DNA from: Acidobacteriota bacterium
Lineage (GTDB): Bacteria > Acidobacteriota > Vicinamibacteria > Vicinamibacterales > CAVVIG01
Assembly (NCBI GenBank): GCA_003222535.1
Contig: QHWJ01000235.1
Coordinates: 1-64,000, forward strand
Direction of reading: 5' to 3'
Length of the DNA: 64,000 bases
The translations under genes were made by a program, and so were the position numbers. The notes under the pieces were generated by a model. It made no database searches. It was not told the origin of the DNA and saw only the letters and a program-made list of their open reading frames with translations. Below are positions 37,272-44,828 of this stretch, one piece after another. Numbering within the stretch: position 1 is the stretch's first letter; each line of letters begins with the position of its first letter.

Positions 37272-39697
37272 TACGCTTCGAACGCCACCTGCGCCGTGCC
37301 CGGATGCTGAATGTGTTTCGCACGTTTTCCCTGCTCACCTTCCTCTGGCTCGCCGGTCCGTCGCTCGCGCAGCAGGTGACGCTTCCGGCCGCGCCACCCC
37401 TTTCACAGCCGGCCGCACCGGGCGCACCGGCCGCGCCGGCGCCGGTCACCGAAACGACGAGCAGCGATCGCCGCGAGGGCTCGAACAATCAGAAGGACTG
37501 GCATTTCGTCGGCCATGTCGAAATGGATTTCGGCGCCGACACGAAGGTCTACGCCGACGACCTGTGGGCGTACACCGGAGAAGATCGCGCGATCGCGACC
37601 GGCAATGTCCTTTTCTCCCAAGGGAACAACCGCATCTCGGCGGAGTCGGCGGAATTCAACACGGGGACGCGGCTGGGCACCTTCTACAACGCATGGGGCC
37701 TCGCGTCGGTGGCGCCGCAGCGGCAAACGGCCCGCCCCGGCGGCGTCGCAGCGCCGCCGATGACAGGGCAGGATACCGTCGTCTACTTCTTCGGAGAGAA
37801 AATCGAAAAGCTCGGACCGAAGAAATTCAAGATCACGAACGGCGGCTTTTCGACGTGCGTGCAGCCGACGCCGCGCTGGGACCTGCACGCCGACACGGTC
37901 ATCCTGAACGTCGATCACTATACGTTGCTGAGGCAGGCAGTGCTGACGGTGAAGGGCGTGCCGATGCTCTATCTGCCGATCCTGTACTACCCGACGAAAA
38001 AAGGGGACCGCGCGACCGGCTTTCTGATTCCGACCTACGGCGCCTCGTCGCTGCGCGGGCAATCCATTCACAATGCCTTTTTCTGGGCCATCGACCGCAG
38101 CCAGGACGCGACGATCCTGCACGACTGGTTCAGCAAGACAGGGCAAGGCGTCGGCGGCGAGTACCGCTACAACCTCGGGCTCGGCGACGGCAATTTCCGC
38201 ACGTATATGGACGATCAGCACAAAGCGACCTATACACAGGCGGACGGCATCACCCAGATCACGACGGATCCCAGCCGCAGTTACGAGGTCCGCGGCGGCG
38301 CCAACCAGTTGCTGCCCGGGAACATTCGTGCGCGGGCGAACGTGAGCTATTTCTCCAACATTGTTTCGTCGCAGACGTTCAACACGAACATCTACGACGC
38401 CTCGCGCAACGAGCGATCGTTTGGCGGCAACATCGTCGGCGCCTGGGGCAAGTACTCGATGAACGCCACGATGGATCACCGCGAGCTCTTCTTCGGCGTG
38501 ACCGACTCGAACCTGTCCGGCAGCTGGCCGCGCCTCTCGTTTACGCGGAACGAGCGGCCGATCCTCGACTCGCCGGCGTACTTCTCGGTCGGGACGGAAT
38601 ATGTGCGGCCGCTGCGCATCAGGCGATCGAGCGGCGTCGACGAGGACACCGGTCTGAGCCGGTTCGATGTCTCGCCGCAGCTTCGCTATCCGTTCAAGAA
38701 GTGGCAATGGTTCACGGTGAACTCGACCGTCAGCTGGCGGGATACGTTCTACACGCGCAGCTACGAGCCGACCGGCGATCTGCTGGTCGTGCCCTCGAAG
38801 GTGATCGACGAGTCGTTGAACCGGCGGTTTTACACGCTCCAGTCGCAGATCGTCGGGCCGGTGTTCAACCGGGTCTGGGACACGCCCGACAACGGCTACG
38901 CCGAAAAGTTCAAGCACACGGTCGAGCCGTTCGTGACGGTTCAACGCACCTCGGCCGTCGATAATTTCGATCGCATCGTGCAGTTCGACGGCACCGATTC
39001 GTACGTGGGCGGCACGCAGTACAACTATGGCGTCAACAACCGGTTTTACGCCAAGCGCACGCTGACGCCCGGTGCGCAGGCGCAGGCGCGCGAGATCTTC
39101 GACGTCGAGCTGACGCAAAGCTACTACACCAATCAGCGGGCGGCGCAGTACGACCGGCAGTACCAGACAACGCTCGGCGGGACGGCGCCGAGCAACTTTT
39201 CCCCGATCGCGCTGAACATCCGTGCGCTCCCGACCAACGAGATCAACGCGACCGTCCGCGCCGAATTCGACAGCAAGTATCACGAGCTCCGCACCATCTC
39301 GGCGCAGGCCAGCTATTCGTGGAGCAGCGCCGTCCAGGCCACGGCGAACTGGAGCAAGCGCGCGTTCATCGAGAAGCTCCAGGATTTCAACAATCCGAAG
39401 CTGCTCGACCACTACATCGGCGCCTCGACGACGGTGCACACCAAGGACAACCGTGTCGGCGGCGTCTACTCGTTCAACTACGACGTGCTGCATGCCGCCG
39501 TCCTGCAGCAGCGGTTGTCGGCGTTCTACAACGCGCAGTGCTGCGGCCTGGCCTTTGAGTACCAGACCTACAACTACGGCGTCAGCTCACTGACGACGCT
39601 GATTCCCGCCGATCACCGGTTCTTCATGTCCTTCACGCTCGCCGGCCTCGGGAACTTCTCGCCGTTCAACGGTGCGCTGAGCGGCGTGCCCCGGTAA
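37268..39697 (+). CDS. lptD: LPS-assembly protein LptD (OstA)
   Basis: An 809-aa outer-membrane barrel that inserts lipopolysaccharide. Signal peptide about 1-36 (FSLLTFLWLAGPSLAQ), a Pro/Ala-rich linker, an OstA/LptA-like beta-jellyroll at about 75-220 (HFVGHVEMDFGADTKVYADDLWAY; GNVLFSQGNNRISAESAEF), and then the LptD barrel (PILYYPTKKGDRATGFLIPTYG; YRYNLGLGDGNFRTYMDDQ). It starts at GTG 37268, overlapping the ancestral folC stop as GTGA. Its presence shows a diderm envelope with LPS-like lipids. Confidence 0.9.
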   Translation: MIRFERHLRRARMLNVFRTFSLLTFLWLAGPSLAQQVTLPAAPPLSQPAAPGAPAAPAPVTETTSSDRREGSNNQKDWHFVGHVEMDFGADTKVYADDLWAYTGEDRAIATGNVLFSQGNNRISAESAEFNTGTRLGTFYNAWGLASVAPQRQTARPGGVAAPPMTGQDTVVYFFGEKIEKLGPKKFKITNGGFSTCVQPTPRWDLHADTVILNVDHYTLLRQAVLTVKGVPMLYLPILYYPTKKGDRATGFLIPTYGASSLRGQSIHNAFFWAIDRSQDATILHDWFSKTGQGVGGEYRYNLGLGDGNFRTYMDDQHKATYTQADGITQITTDPSRSYEVRGGANQLLPGNIRARANVSYFSNIVSSQTFNTNIYDASRNERSFGGNIVGAWGKYSMNATMDHRELFFGVTDSNLSGSWPRLSFTRNERPILDSPAYFSVGTEYVRPLRIRRSSGVDEDTGLSRFDVSPQLRYPFKKWQWFTVNSTVSWRDTFYTRSYEPTGDLLVVPSKVIDESLNRRFYTLQSQIVGPVFNRVWDTPDNGYAEKFKHTVEPFVTVQRTSAVDNFDRIVQFDGTDSYVGGTQYNYGVNNRFYAKRTLTPGAQAQAREIFDVELTQSYYTNQRAAQYDRQYQTTLGGTAPSNFSPIALNIRALPTNEINATVRAEFDSKYHELRTISAQASYSWSSAVQATANWSKRAFIEKLQDFNNPKLLDHYIGASTTVHTKDNRVGGVYSFNYDVLHAAVLQQRLSAFYNAQCCGLAFEYQTYNYGVSSLTTLIPADHRFFMSFTLAGLGNFSPFNGALSGVPR

Positions 39698-39724
39698 GGG
39701 CGGGCACGCGCGGCGCGAGACTCG

Positions 39725-40669
39725 ATGTCCAGCCCGATTCTCGTCACCGGCGCGGCTGGATTCGCGGGCGGGCACCTGCTCGATCTGCTGGCGCGCGACG
39801 GCGCCGGGATCGTCGCCTGGCATCGCCCCGCCGGCGCGCCGCCGCGCGATGTGCCGGGCACGCGATGGGAGGCCGTCGATCTGCTCGATCGCCGCGCGGT
39901 GGCGGCGGCGATTGCGCGGACGCGGCCCGCAGCCGTGTATCACTGCGCGGGCGCGGCCCATGTGGGACGCGCGTGGGACTCGACGGAATCGACCTTCGCC
40001 ACCAACGTGCGCGGCACGCATCACCTGCTTCAGGCTCTGGAGCTCGCCGGCACCAACGCGCGCGTGCTGATCCCGAGCTCGGCGCTGGTCTACGCGAGCG
40101 CCGGCGAAGCGCTCAAGGAAGAGCATCCGCTCGTGCCTGCCAGCCCGTACGGCTTGAGCAAGCTGGCGCAGGAGATGCTCGGCCGCAGGACGAAGGGGCC
40201 GCCGGCCGTCACGGTCGCGCGTGCGTTCAACCACTTCGGACCGCGGCAGGCTCCCTTCTTCGCCGCCGCGGGCTTCGCCCGGCGCATCGCCGACATCGAG
40301 CGCGGACTGTGGGAGCCGGTCATTTCGGTCGGCAACCTCGACGCGCGACGCGATCTCACCGATGTCCGCGACACCGTTCGCGCCTACCGGCTCATCCTCG
40401 AGCATGGGCAGGCGGGCCGCCCGTACAACGTGTGCTCGGGCCGCGCCATCACCATCCGTGATCTGCTCAGCCTGATGATTGCCCGCGCGCGGGTACCGGT
40501 CGCGGTGAAGGTCGACCCGGCACGCTACCGCCCGAACGACATACCGCTGCTTGTCGGCGATCCCGGTCGCCTGCGTGACGAGCTCGGATGGACGGCGCAG
40601 ATTCCGATTGAGGAGACGGTCGACGACCTGCTGGCGTATTGGAGAGCCATGGGAACGTCCAACTCTTAA
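39725..40669 (+). CDS. NAD(P)-dependent sugar-nucleotide epimerase/reductase, RMD-like
   Basis: A 314-aa extended SDR. Rossmann GAAGFAGGH at 9-17, catalytic SPYGLSKLAQE (YxxxK), and the family segments VARAFNHFGPRQ, NLDARRDLTDVRDTVRAY and GRPYNVCSG, which match GDP-4-keto-6-deoxy-D-mannose reductase and related enzymes. It probably makes a deoxyhexose nucleotide for surface glycans. Together with lptD upstream (27-nt gap) this points to envelope synthesis. Exact substrate uncertain. Confidence 0.83.
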   Translation: MSSPILVTGAAGFAGGHLLDLLARDGAGIVAWHRPAGAPPRDVPGTRWEAVDLLDRRAVAAAIARTRPAAVYHCAGAAHVGRAWDSTESTFATNVRGTHHLLQALELAGTNARVLIPSSALVYASAGEALKEEHPLVPASPYGLSKLAQEMLGRRTKGPPAVTVARAFNHFGPRQAPFFAAAGFARRIADIERGLWEPVISVGNLDARRDLTDVRDTVRAYRLILEHGQAGRPYNVCSGRAITIRDLLSLMIARARVPVAVKVDPARYRPNDIPLLVGDPGRLRDELGWTAQIPIEETVDDLLAYWRAMGTSNS

Positions 40670-40694
40670 CCTCTCACTTCGAACTTCCAACCTG

Positions 40695-41660
40695 ATGAAG
40701 GTTCTGGTCACCGGAGGCACGGGTTATCTTGGCCGGGCCGTCGTGCGGGCGCTGGCCGCGCGCGGGCACGACCTCGTGGTGTTCGCGCGAACCGCGAGCC
40801 GCAGCGGTCTTCCCGGCACCGCGTTCGACGGCGACGTTCGCGATCGGGCGGCACTCGAGCGCGCCGCTGCCGGGTGCGACGCCATCTCACACTCCGCCGC
40901 GCTCGTCAGCATCTGGCAGCGCCGGCCCGCGGATTTCGACGACATCAACGTCGGCGGCCTGCGCAACATGCTGGCGGTCGCTTCCACGCGGCGCATCCCG
41001 CGCGTGTTGTACACCTCCTCCTTCGTGGCGCTGCCGCCGCGCGGCATGAAAGAGCCGCTGCAGGCGAACGACTACCAGCGAACCAAGGTGGCCGCCGATC
41101 GTCTGGCTGACGAGGCCGTGCGGGGCGGCAGTCCGGTCATTCGCGTCTACCCCGGTGTGGTTTATGGACCTGGATCGTTCACCGAAGGCAATCTGGTCGG
41201 CCGGCTGGTGGCGGACCACCTGAAACACCGGCTGCCAGGTCTGGTCGGACCCGAGAATCCGTGGTCGTGCGCCTACGTGGATGACGTCGCCGCTGGCCAC
41301 TGCGAGGCGCTCGAACGCGGGCGCGCGGGCGCGCGGTACCCGCTGGGCGGAGAAAACGTCCCGCAGCGCCGCCTGTTCGAGCTCGTCCAGAAGCTGACCG
41401 GACGGCGCCCGCCGCCGCGCATTCCTTTTCCAATTGCCGATCTCCTGGGAGCCGCCGAAGAGCTGCGCGTGACGCTTTTCGGAGGGACGCCGCTCATTAC
41501 GCGCGGCGCGGTCGAGATCTTCCGCCACGACTGGTCGCTCGACAGCGGCGAGGCGATGCGCGACCTCGGGTACCGCATCACGCCGCTCGCCGACGGGATC
41601 CGCCGCACGGTCGCCTCGATTCGCGACGCGGCGTTCCCGCCCGGGCGTGCGCGCCCATGA
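40695..41660 (+). CDS. NAD-dependent epimerase/dehydratase, HpnA-like SDR
   Basis: A 321-aa extended SDR: VTGGTGYLGRAVVRAL at the N-terminus, SAALVSIWQ, YTSSFVAL, a YxxxK site in NDYQRTKVAADRLADEA, and RVYPGVVYGPGSFTEGNLVGRLV. The pattern resembles hopanoid-associated sugar epimerases and dihydroflavonol-4-reductase-like proteins. ATG 40695 is chosen at the Rossmann start. The 3' end overlaps the next gene by 4 nt. The hopanoid label is only a family resemblance; no squalene cyclase gene is nearby. Confidence 0.8.
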   Translation: MKVLVTGGTGYLGRAVVRALAARGHDLVVFARTASRSGLPGTAFDGDVRDRAALERAAAGCDAISHSAALVSIWQRRPADFDDINVGGLRNMLAVASTRRIPRVLYTSSFVALPPRGMKEPLQANDYQRTKVAADRLADEAVRGGSPVIRVYPGVVYGPGSFTEGNLVGRLVADHLKHRLPGLVGPENPWSCAYVDDVAAGHCEALERGRAGARYPLGGENVPQRRLFELVQKLTGRRPPPRIPFPIADLLGAAEELRVTLFGGTPLITRGAVEIFRHDWSLDSGEAMRDLGYRITPLADGIRRTVASIRDAAFPPGRARP

Positions 41661-43069
41661 CGATGCACTCGGAGAGCGCGCGGCAGTGGGTGCACGTCGG
41701 GTCGGGAGCGTTCGCGCTGCTGCTGCGCGTGCTCACCTGGTGGCAGGCGGCAGCGCTGGCCGCGTTCGCGCTGGTGTTCAACCTGGCGGTGCTGCCGCGC
41801 ATCGGCGGCCGGCGGCTGTATCGCCCGGTCGATGAGGCGCGTGGCTTTCCGCTCGGGATTCTGCTCTATCCCCTGTCGGTGCTGCTCCTCACGCTCACGT
41901 TCCCCGCTCGACTCGACATCGTCGCCGCCGCCTGGGCGATCCTGGCGATCGGGGACGGCGCCGCAACGCTCGCCGGACGGTGGGCCTCGGACTGGAGCGC
42001 TCGAACCGCCGAGACCCCAGAGACAATCCTCTCCGCCCTCTCTGCGAGTCCTGCGAACTCCGCATTCGTTTGTGGTGCGCTCCCGTGGAATCGTGAGAAG
42101 ACCGTGGCCGGCACGCTGGCATTCGTGGCATTGGGCGGCCTGGCCGGCATGGCGCTGGCGTTGTGGACGCGGCCGGCGGTGGCGCCTGCGCCGCCGCTGA
42201 CATTCACGATCATCGCGCCGTTGGTCGCGGCCGTCGTTGCAGCGCTCGTGGAAACAGTGCCGATCCGGCTGGACGACAACATCTCGGTGCCGGCGACGGC
42301 AGGAGCCGTATTGTGGCTCGGCAGCCTCATGACCACGGCGTCGCTGGCCGGCGCGCGCGAGGGGATCGTGAGCACGCTTCCCTGGGCGCTCGGCGTCAAC
42401 GCGGTCGCCGGCTGGCTCGGCTACCGCGCCCGGGCGGTTTCGCGCTCCGGCGCCATCGTTGGCGCGATCGTCGGCGCCATCATTTACGCCGGCGGCGGCG
42501 GTCGCGCCTGGGTGCTGCTGTTTCTCACGTTCCTCGCCGCGTCGGCCTCGTCGCGGCTCGGGCTGCAGCGCAAAGTCCTGCTCGGGATCGCGGAGGAGCG
42601 CGGCGGCCGCCGCGGCGCCGGCAACGCGATCGCGAATTGCGGCGTGGCGGCCGTTGCGGCCATCGCCGCGATCACGACGCCGCATACGTCCTCTGCCCTG
42701 CTTGCGCTCGTCGCCTCGCTGACCGCCGGCGGCAGCGACACGGTGGCGAGCGAGATCGGCAAGGCCTGGGGACGGTCGCCGTATCTCGTCACCACCTTCA
42801 GCCGCGTGAGGCCCGGCACGCCCGGCGCGATGTCGCTCGAAGGCACGACAGCAGGGCTGGCTGCGGCGTTCGCGCTGGCGACGGCCGGCGTCGCGATGGG
42901 GCTGATCCCGGCATCCATGACGCCTGGCGTCGTCGCTGGCGCCACCGCGGGGACCATCGTCGAGAGCGCGCTTGGCGCGACGCTCGAAGGACCGGGTATC
43001 CTGAACAACGACGTGCTGAATTTCATCAACACGGCAATCGCCGCCGCCGTCACGCTGGCCATCGCGTGA
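41657..43069 (+). CDS. Fused polyprenol/phytol kinase-like (VTE5-type) and DUF92 (VTE6-type) membrane protein
   Basis: A 470-aa polytopic membrane protein joining two families. The N-terminal half resembles CTP-dependent dolichol/phytol kinases: GDGAATLAGR at 99-108 and PWNREKTVAG at 143-152, normally close together but here split by about 30 residues (111-140) encoded by an interspersed repeat. The C-terminal half, from about 225, is DUF92: RSGAIVGAIVGAIIYAGGG, GRRGAGNAIANCGVAA, LTAGGSDTVASEIGKAWG and VRPGTPGAMSLEGTTAGL. In plants and cyanobacteria these two act in series to phosphorylate phytol to phytyl diphosphate. The next gene is a UbiA prenyltransferase overlapping by 4 nt, so a prenyl-alcohol salvage and transfer pathway is inferred. 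Confidence 0.83.
   Translation: MTMHSESARQWVHVGSGAFALLLRVLTWWQAAALAAFALVFNLAVLPRIGGRRLYRPVDEARGFPLGILLYPLSVLLLTLTFPARLDIVAAAWAILAIGDGAATLAGRWASDWSARTAETPETILSALSASPANSAFVCGALPWNREKTVAGTLAFVALGGLAGMALALWTRPAVAPAPPLTFTIIAPLVAAVVAALVETVPIRLDDNISVPATAGAVLWLGSLMTTASLAGAREGIVSTLPWALGVNAVAGWLGYRARAVSRSGAIVGAIVGAIIYAGGGGRAWVLLFLTFLAASASSRLGLQRKVLLGIAEERGGRRGAGNAIANCGVAAVAAIAAITTPHTSSALLALVASLTAGGSDTVASEIGKAWGRSPYLVTTFSRVRPGTPGAMSLEGTTAGLAAAFALATAGVAMGLIPASMTPGVVAGATAGTIVESALGATLEGPGILNNDVLNFINTAIAAAVTLAIA
42008..42068. repeat. In-frame interspersed repeat inside the polyprenol kinase domain
   Basis: CTCTGCGAGTCCTGCGAACTCCGC-like and CCAGAGACAATCCTC units, related (reverse complement CGCAGGACTCGCAGAG) to those at 8171, 50348, 55991 and 63942. 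It encodes the segment between the two kinase motifs that lacks family similarity. Confidence 0.6.
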
Positions 43070-44058
43070 GGATCAACGGGGGTTCGGGGTTCAGGGTTCA
43101 GGGATCGAGGTTCGCCGGAGAACCGGGAACGGGAACCGGGAGCCGGAATCGGGGGGCCGCCCGGGCCTATCTGGATCTCGCGAGGCCCTTCACGTTGGTT
43201 GCCCCCGCGCTCGGATTCATGTCGGGCGCGCTGACGGCGGTTGGTGCCGCCCCGCGTGAATCGTGGCGGGCGGCGCTTCTCGCCGCGCCGTTCATGGGAT
43301 CGGCGATGGCGGCGCTCCTCAACGCCGGCAACAACGCGCTGAATCAGATCTACGACCTCGACATCGATCGGGTGAACAAGCCGAAACGTCCGCTGCCCGG
43401 CGGACGGCTGACGATCGCGCAGGCGTGGCGATTCACCAGCGTGACCTACGCACTGGCGTTGCTGCTCGCCTGGCTCGTCGCGCCGGACCGGCGCCATGAG
43501 TGTTTCTGGCTGGTCGCCGTCGCGGTCGTCTGCACCTGCATCTACTCGGTGCCTCCATTGCGCACCAAGCGGCACGGCATCTGGGCGAACGTGACGATCG
43601 CGATTCCCCGCGGCGTGCTGCTGAAGGTGGCGGGGTGGTCGTCGGTCAAAACGATCGTGGGAGTCGAGCCCTGGTACATCGGCGCGATCTTCGGCCTGTT
43701 TCTTCTCGGCGCCACGACCACCAAGGACTTCGCGGACATGGACGGTGATCGGCGTGGCGGGTGCCGGACTTTGCCGATCCAGTACGGCGTCCGGCGCGCC
43801 GCCTGGCTGATCTCGCCCTCGTTCGTCGTCCCGTTCCTGGCGATCCCCGTCGGGGCGTGGCTGCACGTGCTGACGGGAAACTTCTGGCTGCTGCAGGCGC
43901 TCGGCGTCGTGATGACCGTCTACGGGTTGTACGTCTTGTACCTGATGCTGCGACGGCCCGAGGACCTGGCGGTCGAAGAGAACCACGTCTCGTGGGCGCA
44001 CATGTATCGCATGATGTTCGTCGCCCAGATCGGGTTTGCGTTCGCGTATCTGTTGTAG
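43066..44058 (+). CDS. UbiA-family prenyltransferase
   Basis: A 330-aa intramembrane aromatic prenyltransferase. First Asp-rich motif NALNQIYDLDIDRVNKPKRPLPGG (NQxxDxxxD at 93-101), second motif KDFADMDGDRRGG about 225-237, and eight or nine helices. The sequence is nearer to chlorophyll synthase, homogentisate phytyltransferase and geranylgeranylglyceryl phosphate synthases than to 4-hydroxybenzoate transferases, though this is by eye. Start GTG 43066 overlaps the upstream stop (GTGA). Residues 3-30 are encoded by a GGTTCAGG-type repeat and are unlikely to be functional; a later start (e.g. TTG near 43195) is possible. Confidence 0.85.
   Translation: MRINGGSGFRVQGSRFAGEPGTGTGSRNRGAARAYLDLARPFTLVAPALGFMSGALTAVGAAPRESWRAALLAAPFMGSAMAALLNAGNNALNQIYDLDIDRVNKPKRPLPGGRLTIAQAWRFTSVTYALALLLAWLVAPDRRHECFWLVAVAVVCTCIYSVPPLRTKRHGIWANVTIAIPRGVLLKVAGWSSVKTIVGVEPWYIGAIFGLFLLGATTTKDFADMDGDRRGGCRTLPIQYGVRRAAWLISPSFVVPFLAIPVGAWLHVLTGNFWLLQALGVVMTVYGLYVLYLMLRRPEDLAVEENHVSWAHMYRMMFVAQIGFAFAYLL
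43072..43150. repeat. GGTTCAGG / GGGAACCG repeat at the UbiA 5' end
   Basis: Tandem GGTTCGGGGTTCAGGGTTCAGG-like units followed by GGGAACGGGAACCGGGA units. It is read in frame as a Gly/Arg/Ser-rich leader (GSGFRVQGSRF). Confidence 0.8.
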
Positions 44059-44448
44059 CGCGAGGCTGTCATCTGTCGGAGCGCGAAGGCTGTCAGCCCA
44101 GCGGCGCCGGTGACGTACGTGGCGTCCGGCTTCAGCCGGGCCGTCGTATCGGCGTGGGCCGTCCCGCCTGAAGGCGGCCTCATGGAGCGCGAGGCTTCCA
44201 GCCGGGCGGCGCCGGTGACGCGGAGCGCGAAGGCTTTCAGCCGAGCGCTCGGCGAGATTCGCCCTGCAGCGTCCAGAACGGACCCGTCGGCGGCGCGGTT
44301 GCTGGCCCGGCCGGACGCGGCTCGGATCATCGTCGACCGGGCGATAGAACTCATCCGTACGGCGGCCTCAAGAAATCATCGCCAAGTTGGGGCGGATGCG
44401 TTATGGTACGCGGACCGCATTCACAAACACTTCCCCGGAGGGCGTTCG
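44059..44448. repeat. Gap rich in dispersed repeats (GCGCGAAGGCTTTCAGCC; GTCCGGCTTCAGCC)
   Basis: 390 bp without a gene. GGAGCGCGAAGGCT.TCAGCC-type units occur at about 44078, 44191 and 44221; GGCGCCGGTGACG occurs at about 44103 and 44209; and a copy of the GTCCGGCTTCAGCCGG family sits at 44122-44142, the same family as in the DinG-like helicase. The promoter of the next gene is not obvious; TATGGT at 44402-44407 is a candidate -10. Confidence 0.75.
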
Positions 44449-44736
44449 ATGAGTCGCATGACGATAAAGATGTTGCTGGTCGCGATCGTGGCCTCCTTCG
44501 CGATCGCATCGATGGCCGAAGCCGCTCCGAAGAAGGCGGTCCGCCACCGGGTGAGACACTCGTCGCGGGTTTCATCGGGAGCCGCGCCGACGGCGGGCAA
44601 TCAGTCGGCGTCGAGGAAGAAGTCGACCGCCGCTTCCAGGGCGAAACGCCGCGCGCCGGCGGCCAGGGGCACGGTGAAGAAATCGACAACCACGAAGGCG
44701 ACCGCGAAGCGCAAACCGCTCACCAAGCCCCACTGA
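44449..44736 (+). CDS. Secreted lysine/alanine/serine-rich basic protein
   Basis: A 95-aa hypothetical protein. A signal peptide (MLLVAIVASFAIASMAEAA) is followed by a low-complexity basic region (KKAVRHRVRHSSRVSS ... SRKKSTAASRAKRRAP ... KKSTTTKATAKRKPLTK) reminiscent of histone-H1-like tails. ATG 44449 is supported by GGAGG 8 nt upstream. Because it has an export signal it is more likely periplasmic or surface-bound, perhaps binding polyanions such as LPS or DNA. No domain recognised. Confidence 0.65.
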   Translation: MSRMTIKMLLVAIVASFAIASMAEAAPKKAVRHRVRHSSRVSSGAAPTAGNQSASRKKSTAASRAKRRAPAARGTVKKSTTTKATAKRKPLTKPH

Positions 44737-44828
44737 TCCGCAGCTCATCGACTTGACACCGGCGGCGAGTGGGCCCGATCATAAGGCGAAACAGGGACGA
44801 ATTGCCTTGTTTTTCAGAGGCCGGGCCC

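Noticed and set aside
37403-39493. 696-codon minus-strand frame opposite lptD
   Set aside because: Arg/Val-rich shadow without family similarity; lptD is supported by signal peptide and domains.
44754-44782. TTGACA upstream of the radical SAM gene as a sigma70 promoter
   Set aside because: No acceptable -10 at 16-19 nt; the nearest AT-rich hexamer (CATAAG) is at 21 nt.
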